Notes: a model not told the origin generated them from the sequence alone. A DNA stretch of 64,000 nucleotides from Candidatus Alistipes intestinigallinarum (GCA_019115745.1 DXDA01000056.1:1-64000), one strand, 5' to 3'. Counted from the first letter of the stretch, positions 1 to 10,437 are shown. Translations and numbers: made by a program.

Positions 1-398
1 GTTTCAAACTATCTTATCTGCCTCTCGTTTATCCGACATTTTTTTTAATGCGTCTTTCTGTCGCATCGGTCGTTTTCGTTTCGGGTGCTTAAAAAGGTAG
101 GGATTAGGGAATGCAAGGTTTTTCGGGAAAAATACTACCCGCAGGGCTGGAGATTTTTCCCAAAAACAGGAGGCTTGACCTTGCTTTCCCGTCAAATCCC
201 GGAGTTACCTTTGCGCCCAGAACGGAAATGACTGCCTGATGCGGCTCACTGAAAGGCGCGAAAATGGAGGTAAACGGAAGTAGAGGCAGATTAGACAGAA
301 AACTTCAAAAGAGAAATCCGTGAAAAAAGGAAGTCCCCCCAAAAAAAGGACATAGCCGGTAGCGTGAAACCGGGCAAACCACCAGTAAGGAAGTATGG

Positions 399-440
399 TT
401 TTATCTGTCTGGCCGGACGTGTCGGGGCGGGCAGATAAAA
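399..440. other. Inverted repeat ttttatctg/cagataaaa (399-407/432-440), nested within ggcaaacc/ggtttgcc (373-380/452-459)
   Basis: Perfect 9-bp and 8-bp reverse-complement arms read directly from sequence. Confidence 0.7.
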
Positions 441-493
441 TCATTCTTCCCGGTTTGCCTGCTGTGGGTGACGGCTTGTTACATTTATGGACA

Positions 494-795
494 CAAGCGG
501 TCATACACGGCTTTCCGCTTCCGGCTCAAAGGAACAGCGAAAAAGAAAAATCATCTGAAAAGCCGTAAAAGCACCTCTTTGGCATAAGCACAAAAGAAAT
601 GGGCCTTGCATCATCAGTCTAAACTGTTGCTTAGGCGTGAGGCAAAGCCCTTTTCTCCGCTTATGCAGTAGTCGGCACACGTTCGTTCAAAATCCTTTTG
701 GGCGATGGTGTGCCGACGAATAAAGCCGCTTTTACGGAAAAACTTGTATGAGATAGAAAAAATCAGGGAGATTCATATCAAAATCTCCCGTTTTA
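494..795 (+). ncRNA. Candidate structured RNA with nested helices and a terminator-like end
   Basis: Pairs 564-573/728-737 (ccgtaaaagc/gcttttacgg), 583-590/659-666 (gcataagc/gcttatgc), 602-610/642-650 (8/9), 671-680/708-717 (gtcggcacac/gtgtgccgac), then gggagatt...aatctccc + gttttatt (766-795); TACATTTA at 480-487 resembles a -7 element. Confidence 0.45.
766..795 (+). terminator. Rho-independent terminator-like hairpin
   Basis: gggagatt (766-773) / aatctccc (782-789) followed by gttttatt. Confidence 0.55.
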
Positions 796-799
796 TTGT

Positions 800-807
800 T
801 ACTTTTG
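800..807 (+). promoter_or_regulatory. Bacteroidetes -7-like box TACTTTTG; TTACTTTTGC (799-808) also resembles a CTnDOT-family att core (GTANNTTTGC, 9/10)
   Basis: Motif match TAnnTTTG. Confidence 0.35.
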
Positions 808-1006
808 CATACGAAGAGTTCTTTGAAGGTTACGCAACGCGCAGAAGAATAATGCAGCAGATAACTAACTAAATCGTAACCTATTACTATCATGAGCGAT
901 TAACATACGCTCATTTCCAATAAAATACACTCTTTTCGTAACTTCGTTTCACAAATATACGGATTCTTTTTTGGAAAAACACTAACTTTACACCCCAAAT
1001 AGACCT

Positions 1007-1924
1007 TTGTCGACCGCAACCATGTCGCTCTATCATACACCCGTACTTCTGGAAGAGTCTGTGGGCCTGCTCGGTATCGTGCCGACGGGGACCTACGCCG
1101 ATCTTACGTTCGGCGGAGGCGGCCATTCGCGCCGGATCCTCGCCGACCTGGGGCCCGAAGGACGCCTCTACGCCTTCGATCAGGACCGAGACACCCGGGC
1201 AAACTGCCCCGAGGACCCGCGTTTCCACTACGTCGAGAGCAACTTCCGCTTCCTGCGCGGGGCGCTGCGTCTGCGCGGGGTCGACGGGGTCGACGGCATT
1301 CTGGCCGATCTCGGGGTCTCGTCCCACCATTTCGACGCCCTCGAACGGGGCTTTTCGTTCCGCGGCGACGCACCGCTCGACATGCGCATGAACCAGCGCG
1401 GACGCCTCACGGCGGCCGATGTCGTGAACACCTTTTCCGCGGAGGAGCTGACCCGCATCCTGGGCGACTGGGGCGAACTGGAGACGCCGTGGAAGGTGGC
1501 CAACTGTCTGGTGAAGGCCCGCGCGGCGGCACCCGTGACCACGACGGCGCAACTGGTCGAGGCGGTGAAACCCTGCACCCCGGCCAAAGAGTCCGCGAAA
1601 TTCCTCACGAAACTCTTCCAGGCGCTGCGCATCGAGGTCAACGGCGAGATGGAGGCACTGAAAATGGCTCTGGAGCAGAGCCTGAAGGTGCTGAAGCCCG
1701 GCGGACGGCTGGTGGTGATCTCCTACCATTCGCTCGAAGACCGCCTGGTGAAGAACTTTTTGCGCAGCGGGAACTTCTCGGGTGAGGCCGAGAAGGACTT
1801 TTTCGGACGCTCGCTGGCCCCCTTTGAGTTGTTGACCCGCAAGGCGGTGGTGCCCTCCGCCGAGGAGCTGGCCCGCAATCCCCGCTCGCGTTCTGCGAAG
1901 CTCCGGGCGGCCGTAAAACGCTGA
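1007..1924 (+). CDS. rsmH: 16S rRNA (cytosine(1402)-N(4))-methyltransferase RsmH; start may be 1022
   Basis: YHTPVLLEESV N-terminus, TFGGGGHSR, GVSSHHFD motifs; first gene of dcw cluster. Confidence 0.96.
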   Translation: MSTATMSLYHTPVLLEESVGLLGIVPTGTYADLTFGGGGHSRRILADLGPEGRLYAFDQDRDTRANCPEDPRFHYVESNFRFLRGALRLRGVDGVDGILADLGVSSHHFDALERGFSFRGDAPLDMRMNQRGRLTAADVVNTFSAEELTRILGDWGELETPWKVANCLVKARAAAPVTTTAQLVEAVKPCTPAKESAKFLTKLFQALRIEVNGEMEALKMALEQSLKVLKPGGRLVVISYHSLEDRLVKNFLRSGNFSGEAEKDFFGRSLAPFELLTRKAVVPSAEELARNPRSRSAKLRAAVKR

Positions 1925-1928
1925 TGCC

Positions 1929-2444
1929 ATGTACCGCGATCACGAATTCGATCCCATAACCCCCGAAGAGGAGGCTCGCCGCCGTGAGGAGGCGGAGTTT
2001 GCCCGGCGTGTGCGCCGCGAGGTGCGCCGCATGGAGAGCGGGGAGGCCGACGAGGAGATCCGTGCCGACGAGGAGCGCGAAGCCGCGGAGCGTGCCGAAG
2101 CCCAGGCCCGCGAGGCGCGCGAACGCCGCCGCCGGGCGAGTACCTTCTGGCAGCTTTTTTCGGGTTCGATCCTCGTCCGCAAGGGCGTGTCGCAGTACTA
2201 TCCCTATCTGTTGACCATTGCCGGGATGTTCTTCCTGAGCATCATGGTGATGTTCTGGTCCCTGCATCTCGACATGCGTTACACGCGCCTTTCGCGCGAC
2301 GTGCAGAAACTCCGCGAACGCTCGATCCGCCTGCAGGAGCAGCGCTTCCAGCGGACGACCCACTCGGCCATCATCGAGGAGCTCCACGCGCGCGGCATCG
2401 ACCTCTACGATCCGCTCGCTCCGGGCGAAATCATCGAAAACTGA
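1929..2444 (+). CDS. ftsL: FtsL-like cell division protein (single TM, acidic/coiled N-terminus)
   Basis: Position between rsmH and ftsI; one TM helix (YYPYLLTIAGMFFLSIMVMFW) then a short coiled coil. Confidence 0.7.
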   Translation: MYRDHEFDPITPEEEARRREEAEFARRVRREVRRMESGEADEEIRADEEREAAERAEAQAREARERRRRASTFWQLFSGSILVRKGVSQYYPYLLTIAGMFFLSIMVMFWSLHLDMRYTRLSRDVQKLRERSIRLQEQRFQRTTHSAIIEELHARGIDLYDPLAPGEIIEN

Positions 2445-2449
2445 CCGCG

Positions 2450-4708
2450 ATGAAGCAGGAACGATCGAAAGTCAAGAGCGATATTCTGTTGCGGGTGAGG
2501 TTGTTGTACGTGTTGTTCATCCTCGCCGGGGGGATCGTGCTTGCCCGGCTCGTCTGGGTGCAGCTTTTCAGCTCGGAGGTGGCTTACAACGCCGACCGGC
2601 TGGCCAGCCGCATCTTTACTCAAGAGGTGATCCCGGCGCAGCGCGGCAGCATCCTCTCGCGGGACGGCGAACCGCTCGCCACGTCGATTTTCCGCTACCA
2701 GGCCGCCTTCGACTTCGCATCCCCGGGCCTCGACTCGCTCGATACCTTCCGCGAACAGGCCGATTCGCTGGCCAAGCTCCTGGCGGCCTTCTTCAAGGAC
2801 AAGCCCGCCTCGGCCTATGCCCGGATGTTCCGCGAAGAGCACGCCCGGCGCTATCGGCTGGTGCGCCCCCGGGATACGACCTATCTGCGCTCGAAGGGGG
2901 CTATCGCCCGCTTTTTCGACCGCCTGCGCGGCGAGGAGTATATTACGCACCGCATCTACGACACGCTGCGCGACCATACGCCCGTGAACATCTTCCCCCG
3001 CGAGGTGGACTATGCCGAGTGGGAGGTGCTGCGGCGCTACCCGCTGCTGAACTGGAACATGGGTATGGTCTATAATCTGGTCGAGCGTGACGAGCGCATC
3101 TACCCGCAGGGCGAGCTGGCCCGACGGACGATCGGTCTGACGGGCGACCGCGGCAACTACGGCATCGAGGAGGCCTACCGCGGGGAGCTGGCCGGAAAGC
3201 CCGGCAAGGCGCTGCGGCAGCGGATCGCCCGGGGGTTCTACGGCCGGGTGGCGGGCGGTGACCACGAGGATCCGGTCGACGGCTACGATGTGGTGACGAC
3301 GCTCGACGTCGATCTGCAGGATGTTGCCGACAAGGCGCTGCGGCAACAGTTGGAGCGCCAGAACGCCCTGTGGGGCACGACGATTGTCATGGAGGTCCGC
3401 ACGGGCGAGATCCTGGCATTGGCCAACCTCGGGCGCGATCCCGGCGGCGGCTACTCCGAACGCGAAAACTACGCCCTGAGCCGTTCGATGGAGCCGGGTT
3501 CGACCTTCAAGCTGGCGACGATGCTCACGCTGCTGGACGATGCCCGGATGTCGCCCGAAACGGTCTACGACACCCACAACGGCGATCCGGTGACGGTGGG
3601 CCCGGCGCGGAACATCCGCGACTCGCACCGCGGCGACCACGAGATCGACTTCCGGCGTGCCGTGGCCTCGTCGTCGAACGTCTACTTCGCCAAGGCGATG
3701 TGGGACCGTTACGGCATTACGGGCAAGAAGTTCGATTACAGCAAGTATCTCCACGAGACGCTGCACCTGGGCGAAACGGTTGGGCTGGAGCGCCTCGGCG
3801 AGCGCAAACCCTCGATCACGACCGACTGGAAGGTCCCCGATCCGGGAGTGATGCTGGTGAAGATGGCCTACGGCTACCGCGTGCGGCTGGCCCCGATCCA
3901 GATGATCACCTTCTACAACGCCATCGCCAACGACGGGAAGATGGTCTCCCCGGTGCTGATCCGCGAACTGCGGCGCGGCGACCGGGTCGAGGAGCGTTTC
4001 GAGAGTCGGACGATCGCCTCGTCGATCGCCTCGCGGTCGGCTTTGCACGAGGTGCAGCGATGCCTGCAGGCCGTCTGTACGGAGGGTACGGCGAGCGCCT
4101 TCTTCCGCGACACGACGCGCGTCCGGGTGGCGGCCAAGACCGGTACGGCACAGATCACCTCCCCGACCGAGGGCGGACGTCCCTACCTGGGTTCGATGAT
4201 CGCCTACTTCCCGGCCGATGCCCCACGCTATACGGTGCTGACGACGATCGAGACACGGGCCCAACCCGGCAAGGCCTACTACGGAGGTCCGTTGGCCGGA
4301 CCGGTGGTGAAGCGCATGGTCGACTACATCTACAACCGCGGGCACGACTGGTACGGGAGGGTCGAGTCCGACGGCCCGCGCCGCTATCCGGAGCGGATCA
4401 AGGGGGGCGACATCGCCCAGATCCGCCGTGTGGCGGGGAAGTTCTCGCCCCGCACGGAGTATGAGGAGCGCTCGGGGTGGGGAAAGGTCCGGGTGGACAG
4501 CCTCTCCCGGGTGGTTGTTACGACTCTCCCCGACACGCCGGGCGTGATGCCCGACGTGCGCGGCATGGGGTTGAAGGATGCGCTGTTCCTGCTCGAAAGC
4601 CGCGGGCTGAAGGTCCGCTTCTCGGGGCAGGGAAGCGTCACGCAGCAAACGATTCCCGCCGGGGCCCGCATTACGCCGGGTGCGGCGGTAACCATAACGT
4701 TGAAATGA
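2450..4708 (+). CDS. ftsI: Penicillin-binding protein 2 (FtsI/SpoVD type) with C-terminal PASTA domain
   Basis: Transpeptidase SxxK-like (EPGSTFKLATM), SSN, KTGTAQ; PASTA-like tail (MPDVRGMGLKDALFLLESRGLKV). Confidence 0.95.
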   Translation: MKQERSKVKSDILLRVRLLYVLFILAGGIVLARLVWVQLFSSEVAYNADRLASRIFTQEVIPAQRGSILSRDGEPLATSIFRYQAAFDFASPGLDSLDTFREQADSLAKLLAAFFKDKPASAYARMFREEHARRYRLVRPRDTTYLRSKGAIARFFDRLRGEEYITHRIYDTLRDHTPVNIFPREVDYAEWEVLRRYPLLNWNMGMVYNLVERDERIYPQGELARRTIGLTGDRGNYGIEEAYRGELAGKPGKALRQRIARGFYGRVAGGDHEDPVDGYDVVTTLDVDLQDVADKALRQQLERQNALWGTTIVMEVRTGEILALANLGRDPGGGYSERENYALSRSMEPGSTFKLATMLTLLDDARMSPETVYDTHNGDPVTVGPARNIRDSHRGDHEIDFRRAVASSSNVYFAKAMWDRYGITGKKFDYSKYLHETLHLGETVGLERLGERKPSITTDWKVPDPGVMLVKMAYGYRVRLAPIQMITFYNAIANDGKMVSPVLIRELRRGDRVEERFESRTIASSIASRSALHEVQRCLQAVCTEGTASAFFRDTTRVRVAAKTGTAQITSPTEGGRPYLGSMIAYFPADAPRYTVLTTIETRAQPGKAYYGGPLAGPVVKRMVDYIYNRGHDWYGRVESDGPRRYPERIKGGDIAQIRRVAGKFSPRTEYEERSGWGKVRVDSLSRVVVTTLPDTPGVMPDVRGMGLKDALFLLESRGLKVRFSGQGSVTQQTIPAGARITPGAAVTITLK

Positions 4709-4709
4709 G

Positions 4710-6179
4710 ATGAAAAAAATTGCGGAAATAGTGCGCCATACGTCCGTTGTGGCGATGCATGGCGATCCGGAGCGCGTGGTCGGGGGACTGACCTACGATT
4801 CGCGGAACGTCCGGCCCGGCGACTGCTTCTTTGCCATTCGCGGAACGCAGAGCGACGGACACGACTACATTCCGATGGCCGTCGAGAAGGGTGCTGCGGC
4901 CGTGGTCTGCGAGCAGTTACCCGCCGAACCCGCCGAAGAGGTGGTTTACGTCGTGGTCCCGGATTCGGCCGGGGCGATGGCCGACCTGGCGGCGGCCTTC
5001 TACGGCTTCCCGAGCCGGGAGCTGAAACTCGTGGGCATTACGGGCACGAACGGCAAGACGACGACCGTGACGCTGTTGTACGACCTGGTGCGGGCCCTGG
5101 GCTATCGGGCCGGACTGATCTCGACGGTGGTCTACAAGGTCGACGGCCGCGAGATCGAGGCCACGCACACCACGCCCGACCCGATCCGCCTGAATGCCAT
5201 GATGCGCGAAATGGCCGATGCGGGGTGCGAATTCTGCTTCATGGAGTGTTCGTCGCACGCCATCGTGCAGGAGCGGATCCGCGGGCTCGACTTCGCCGGG
5301 GGGATCTTCTCGAACATCACCCACGACCACCTCGACTACCACAAGACCTTCGCCGAGTACATCCGGGCCAAGAAGCGCTTCTTCGACGGACTGCCCAAGG
5401 GGGCCTTTGCGCTGACGAATGCCGACGACCGCAACGGGATGGTGATGGTGCAGAACACCGCGGCGGCGGTGAGCACCTATTCGCTGCGGGGGATGGCCGA
5501 TTTCCGCTGCAAGATCATCGAAATGCACGTCGACGGGATGTTGCTGCGCATCGACGGGCAGGAGCTCTGGACGGGGCTCCTGGGACGCTTCAACGCCTAC
5601 AACCTCGTGGCCGTCTACGGGGCTGCGGTGCTGCTGGGGCTCGACCGGGGAGAGGTGTTGCGCGTTCTCTCGACGCTGCACCCCGTGAGCGGGCGTTTCG
5701 AGATCGTCCGCGCCGCGAACGGCACCGTGGCCGTCGTCGACTACGCCCATACGCCCGATGCGCTGGAGAACGTGCTGCGTACGATCGAGGAGATCCGCAC
5801 GCCTGCGCAGCAGCTGATCGTGGTGTGCGGCTGCGGCGGCGACCGCGACCGCACGAAGCGCCCCGAAATGGCGGCAATCGCCGTGAAGTACGCCTCGACG
5901 GCGATCTTCACGTCGGACAACCCGCGGCATGAATCTCCCGAGGCGATCCTCGACGAAATGGTCGCCGGACTCCAGCCCGGCACGCGTTACGTGCGCATCA
6001 CGGACCGGGCGGAGGCGATCCGTACGGCGGTGCTGCTCTCGCGCCCCGGGGACATCCTGCTCGTGGCCGGAAAGGGGCATGAGACCTATCAGATCCTGGG
6101 CGACGTGAAACACCACTTTGACGACCGCGAAGAGGTCCGCAAGGCCTTCGAACTGCTTCCGAAAGAGAATGGCCATTGA
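4710..6179 (+). CDS. murE: UDP-N-acetylmuramyl-tripeptide synthetase MurE
   Basis: GITGTNGKTTT, SNITHDHLDYH, DNPRHE motifs; operon position. Confidence 0.96.
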   Translation: MKKIAEIVRHTSVVAMHGDPERVVGGLTYDSRNVRPGDCFFAIRGTQSDGHDYIPMAVEKGAAAVVCEQLPAEPAEEVVYVVVPDSAGAMADLAAAFYGFPSRELKLVGITGTNGKTTTVTLLYDLVRALGYRAGLISTVVYKVDGREIEATHTTPDPIRLNAMMREMADAGCEFCFMECSSHAIVQERIRGLDFAGGIFSNITHDHLDYHKTFAEYIRAKKRFFDGLPKGAFALTNADDRNGMVMVQNTAAAVSTYSLRGMADFRCKIIEMHVDGMLLRIDGQELWTGLLGRFNAYNLVAVYGAAVLLGLDRGEVLRVLSTLHPVSGRFEIVRAANGTVAVVDYAHTPDALENVLRTIEEIRTPAQQLIVVCGCGGDRDRTKRPEMAAIAVKYASTAIFTSDNPRHESPEAILDEMVAGLQPGTRYVRITDRAEAIRTAVLLSRPGDILLVAGKGHETYQILGDVKHHFDDREEVRKAFELLPKENGH

Positions 6180-6211
6180 TTTTTTTTGTGTTGTTAACTT
6201 TTTGATCGAAA

Positions 6212-7456
6212 ATGCTTTATCATCTTTTCAAGTATCTGGACGAAGCCTATGACCTGCCCGGTTCGGGTATGTTCCAGTACATTTCGTTCCGCGCGGCGGC
6301 GGCGATCATCCTCTCGCTGCTGATCGTCATCATCTTCGGACGAAAAATCATCGACTTCTTGCGCCGCAAGCAGATCGGCGAGGAGATCCGCGACCTCGGA
6401 CTCCAGGGCCAGCTCCAGAAGAAGGGTACTCCGACGATGGGCGGGGTGATCATCCTCGTGGCCATTCTGGTGCCGATGCTGCTCGTCGGCAAGCTCGATA
6501 ACGTGTACGTGCAGTTGATGCTGGTCTCGACCGTCTGGCTGGGATTCATCGGCGGACTGGACGACTACATCAAGGTCTTCCGCCACCGCAAGGAGGGGCT
6601 CAAGGGGCGCTTCAAGGTCGTGGGACAGGTCGGACTGGGCATCATCGTCGGGACAACCATGTGGCTCTCGCCCGACATCGTGGTCCGCGAGAAGGCTACG
6701 CAGCCCGTGCAGACGGTCTACATGGACGAGGACGGTACGGTTATCGAGAGCGTGCAGCGCAACGTCGTGCTGAGCTCCGAAAGCCGCAAAACCACCCAGA
6801 CGACCATCCCCTTCGTCAAGAACAACGAGTTCGACTACGGCTGGCTGACGGGTGGCAACGAGACGGCCACGTGGCTGCTCTACGTGCTGGTTGCGATCTT
6901 TGTCGTCACGGCCGTGTCGAACGGCGCCAACCTCACGGACGGCCTCGACGGCCTGGCCACGGGGGTGTCGGTTCCGATCGTGGCGGTGCTGGGCGTGCTG
7001 GCCTACCTCTCGGGACACATCGTCTACGCCGACTACCTCAACATCATGTACATCCCCGACAGCGGAGAACTGGTCGTATTCGCCGCCGCGCTGGTCGGTG
7101 CTCTGGTCGGCTTCCTCTGGTACAACTCCTTCCCGGCGCAGATCTTCATGGGCGATACGGGTTCGCTTGCGATCGGCGGCGTAATTGCCGTCTTCGCCCT
7201 CTGCATCCGCAAGGAGCTGCTGCTGCCGATCCTCTGCGGCGTCTTCCTGGTCGAGAGTTTCTCGGTGATGCTGCAGGTCGGCTGGTTCAAGTACACCAAG
7301 CGCAAGTACGGCGAGGGGCGCCGCATCCTGCTCATGTCGCCGATCCATCACCACTATCAGAAACGGGGCATTTTCGAGACGAAGATCGTCATCCGTTTCT
7401 GGATCATTTCGCTGCTCCTGGCAGCCATCACGCTGGTCACGTTGAAGATTCGATAA
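6212..7456 (+). CDS. mraY: Phospho-N-acetylmuramoyl-pentapeptide-transferase MraY
   Basis: [40 protein letters not shown] motifs. Confidence 0.97.
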   Translation: MLYHLFKYLDEAYDLPGSGMFQYISFRAAAAIILSLLIVIIFGRKIIDFLRRKQIGEEIRDLGLQGQLQKKGTPTMGGVIILVAILVPMLLVGKLDNVYVQLMLVSTVWLGFIGGLDDYIKVFRHRKEGLKGRFKVVGQVGLGIIVGTTMWLSPDIVVREKATQPVQTVYMDEDGTVIESVQRNVVLSSESRKTTQTTIPFVKNNEFDYGWLTGGNETATWLLYVLVAIFVVTAVSNGANLTDGLDGLATGVSVPIVAVLGVLAYLSGHIVYADYLNIMYIPDSGELVVFAAALVGALVGFLWYNSFPAQIFMGDTGSLAIGGVIAVFALCIRKELLLPILCGVFLVESFSVMLQVGWFKYTKRKYGEGRRILLMSPIHHHYQKRGIFETKIVIRFWIISLLLAAITLVTLKIR

Positions 7457-7457
7457 T

Positions 7458-8807
7458 ATGAAAAACATCGTCGTACTCGGCGGCGGCATCAGCGGCTACG
7501 GCTCCGCGATCCTCGCCAAAAAGAAGGGCTTCGGGGTCTTTCTCTCCGATGCCGGCAAGATTGCCGAACGGTTCAAGTCCAAACTCGACGAGTGGCAGGT
7601 CCCCTACGAGGAGGGCGGCCACACCGAGGAGCGCATCCTCGCCGCTACGGAGGTTGTCAAGTCGCCGGGAATTCCCGACACGGCGCCCATCGTGCGGAAG
7701 GTCCGCGAGGCGGGGATCCCGGTGATCTCGGAGATCGAGTTCGCGGGCCGCTACATGGGCCGTGCGAAGTGCATCTGCATCACGGGCTCGAACGGCAAGA
7801 CCACCACGACGTCGATCATCTACAAGATCCTGCGCGACGCAGGGTACAACGTGGCTCTCGGGGGCAACATCGGCGAGAGCTTCGCCTACTCCGTGGCTAC
7901 GGGTGACTACGACTGGTATGTGCTGGAGCTGAGCTCGTTCCAGTTGGACGGCATGTACAAGTTCCGCGCCCATATCGGCGTCCTGACGAACATCACGCCC
8001 GACCATCTGGACCGTTACGACCACTGCTTCCAGAACTACGTCGATGCCAAGATGCGCATTACGCAGAACATGACTTCGCGCGACTGGTTCGTCTATTCGG
8101 GTGACGACGGGGTGATCCGCGAGCAGTTGCCGAAATACGACCTGCGGATGCGTCAGCTTCCGTTCATGGCCCACAGTGCCGTGGCAAGCGGAGCCGGGGA
8201 TGCGTTCCTCTGCGACGGGAAGTTCATCGCCACGGCCGGGAAGGCCTCCGTGGAGATCGACACCGCGAAGTTGCAGATCAAGGGGCTGCACAACGCCTAC
8301 AATGCAATGGCCGCGGCACTGGCGGCGCTGGCGGCCGGGGTTGCTCCGGCCCGGGTCCGCCGCTCGCTCTACGACTTCGCACCCGTGGAGCACCGCCTCG
8401 AACCCGTGCTGGAGAAGGAGGGCGTGCTGTGGATCAACGACTCGAAGGCGACGAACGTCGATTCGGTCTACTATGCGCTGGAGAGCATGACGCGACCCGT
8501 GGTGTGGATTGCCGGCGGTACGGACAAGGGCAACGACTACGAACCGTTGAAGGCCTTCGCCCGGGAGAAGGTGCATACGCTGGTCTGCATGGGGCTGGAC
8601 AACGAGAAACTCGTGCGCGAGTTTACGGGCGTGGTCCCGGAGGTGGTCTCGATCGCATCGCTCGACGCCGCGATGGAGGCCTGCAAGGCTGCGGCACGCC
8701 CGGGTGATGTCGTGCTGCTGTCGCCGGCCTGCGCCAGCTTCGACCTCTTCAAGAATTACGAAAACCGGGGCGAACTCTTCAAGGAGTGGGTCCGGGAACA
8801 CGCATAG
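7458..8807 (+). CDS. murD: UDP-N-acetylmuramoylalanine--D-glutamate ligase MurD
   Basis: CITGSNGKTTTTS, NITPDHLDRY, NDSKATN motifs. Confidence 0.96.
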   Translation: MKNIVVLGGGISGYGSAILAKKKGFGVFLSDAGKIAERFKSKLDEWQVPYEEGGHTEERILAATEVVKSPGIPDTAPIVRKVREAGIPVISEIEFAGRYMGRAKCICITGSNGKTTTTSIIYKILRDAGYNVALGGNIGESFAYSVATGDYDWYVLELSSFQLDGMYKFRAHIGVLTNITPDHLDRYDHCFQNYVDAKMRITQNMTSRDWFVYSGDDGVIREQLPKYDLRMRQLPFMAHSAVASGAGDAFLCDGKFIATAGKASVEIDTAKLQIKGLHNAYNAMAAALAALAAGVAPARVRRSLYDFAPVEHRLEPVLEKEGVLWINDSKATNVDSVYYALESMTRPVVWIAGGTDKGNDYEPLKAFAREKVHTLVCMGLDNEKLVREFTGVVPEVVSIASLDAAMEACKAAARPGDVVLLSPACASFDLFKNYENRGELFKEWVREHA

Positions 8808-8823
8808 AAAACAGGAACCGGTT

Positions 8824-10239
8824 ATGGAGCGCGAAGGGTACGGATACGACGAACGGGTCGCGGCCGAACTGGCCCGCGATGCCGCGCCGCGCCGCAGTCG
8901 CTATACGGGCCGCGGCGAGGCCTCCGAAGCCGCGGGCGGTGCCTCCGGAAGCTCGGATCCGGCACCTCGGAGCGCGCGTGCGGGCGCGGATACGGCGGAG
9001 CCGGAGAGGCCGCGTTTCCGCATCTTTACCGGCGACCGGGTGCTTTGGATCATCATTGCCGCCCTGGCCGTGATTTCGGTGCTGGTGGTCTACTCCTCGA
9101 CGGCCAAGATGGCCTATGACGCCCACACGGCCCGTTCGACGGCCCATTTCCTGCGTCAGCAGTTGATGATCCTGACCTTCAGCCTCATCATCATGGTGGC
9201 CGTGCAGAAGATCAACTGCCGCATCTACAATCTCTTCTCCCGCCCGATCTATTTCCTCTCGGTGGCCCTGACCCTGGCCGTCTACTTCATCGGAGCGACG
9301 ACCAACGGCGCGGCACGCTGGATTCCGCTGGGGCCTTTCCAGTTCCAGCCCTCCGAGGCGCTGAAGGTTGCGACGGTGCTCTTCATGGCCCGGCAACTGG
9401 CCGGTCGGCAGTCGAAAATCGACCGCATCCGGATCGTTCCGAGCTGGAAGTTCTGGACCTGGCGCACCTCGGCGCTGCAGCGCAAGATCTGGCGCGAGGG
9501 GACCTGGCCCATTCTGATGCCCGTCCTGGTGTCGTGTCTGGTGATCTTCCCGGCGCACACCTCGTCGGCCGTGCTGGTCTTCCTGGCTTCGTGGGTGATG
9601 ATGCTCATCGGGCGGGTGCGCTTCAGCGAGTTGATGAAGCTCGTGGGGTGGGCCGTGGCGGGGATTGTGGTCATCATGACCCTGAATCTCGGACGCAGTG
9701 AGACCGCCGAAGGGCGCGTCTCGACCTGGATCCACCTCTGGACCCAGCCGCAGACCGAAAAACCGATCGAACACCTCACCGATACCGAACGCTCGATGAT
9801 CGCCATCTACAACGGAGGGCTTCTCGGCGAGGGCGCCGGACAGAGTGCCATGCGTGTGGAGATGATCCACCCCGAGAGCGACTACGCCTATGCCTTCTTC
9901 GTCGAGGAGTACGGCATTGTGCTGGCCGTCCTGCTGTTGATGCTCTATCTGTGGATCTTCTTCCGGGCGATCGAGATTTTCCGGCGCTGCGGAACGGCTT
10001 TCCCGGGGCTGCTGGTCCTGGGGCTGGCGCTGCTGATCACATGCCAGGCGCTGCTGCACATCATGGTGACGGTGAATCTGATCCCCGAGACGGGTCAGAC
10101 CCTGCCGCTCATCTCGCGCGGCGGCTCGTCGGTGCTCTTTACGACCATTGCGCTGGGGATGATCCTGAGTGTCAGCCGTCAGAACGACGAGCAGTCGCAC
10201 GACCGTCCAAAAAGCGAGGAGTTGCGGATCAACGGGTGA
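8824..10239 (+). CDS. ftsW: FtsW/RodA/SpoVE family peptidoglycan polymerase
   Basis: Multi-TM SEDS protein; ISRGGSSVLF motif; follows murD; start trimmed from ORF start 8704 to ATG 8824. Confidence 0.93.
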   Translation: MEREGYGYDERVAAELARDAAPRRSRYTGRGEASEAAGGASGSSDPAPRSARAGADTAEPERPRFRIFTGDRVLWIIIAALAVISVLVVYSSTAKMAYDAHTARSTAHFLRQQLMILTFSLIIMVAVQKINCRIYNLFSRPIYFLSVALTLAVYFIGATTNGAARWIPLGPFQFQPSEALKVATVLFMARQLAGRQSKIDRIRIVPSWKFWTWRTSALQRKIWREGTWPILMPVLVSCLVIFPAHTSSAVLVFLASWVMMLIGRVRFSELMKLVGWAVAGIVVIMTLNLGRSETAEGRVSTWIHLWTQPQTEKPIEHLTDTERSMIAIYNGGLLGEGAGQSAMRVEMIHPESDYAYAFFVEEYGIVLAVLLLMLYLWIFFRAIEIFRRCGTAFPGLLVLGLALLITCQALLHIMVTVNLIPETGQTLPLISRGGSSVLFTTIALGMILSVSRQNDEQSHDRPKSEELRING

Positions 10240-10258
10240 AAACGGGGGGGTGGAGGCC

Positions 10259-10437
10259 TCCGGAAGCGCTCCGACGGTCGGCGAGGTTAAGCCGTTGTGA
10301 GTTGTATAGACTTGCCGTTTCCGTACCGGCAGCACACATAAAGCCCCCGTCCGAGGCGGGGGTTTGGGGGTGGGTCAGATTTGCATACGCGGCCGCAGGC
10401 TGCGAACAACGACTTCCGGAAACGCTCCGACGGTCGG
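10259..10437. repeat. Direct repeat, 23-bp copies at 10259-10281 and 10415-10437 (22/23 identity)
   Basis: tccggaagcgctccgacggtcgg vs tccggaaacgctccgacggtcgg. Confidence 0.85.
10340..10366. terminator. Terminator-like hairpin after ftsW
   Basis: aaagCCCCCG tccgagg CGGGGGttt. Confidence 0.65.

Noticed and set aside
4-504. Short minus ORFs at the window start
   Set aside because: No recognisable domain or translation signals; they overlap inverted-repeat structures
911-1930. 339-aa minus ORF opposite rsmH
   Set aside because: Shadow ORF of a conserved gene
2405-4648. 747-aa antisense ORF opposite ftsI
   Set aside because: Typical GC-rich shadow ORF; the sense strand encodes a well-supported FtsI
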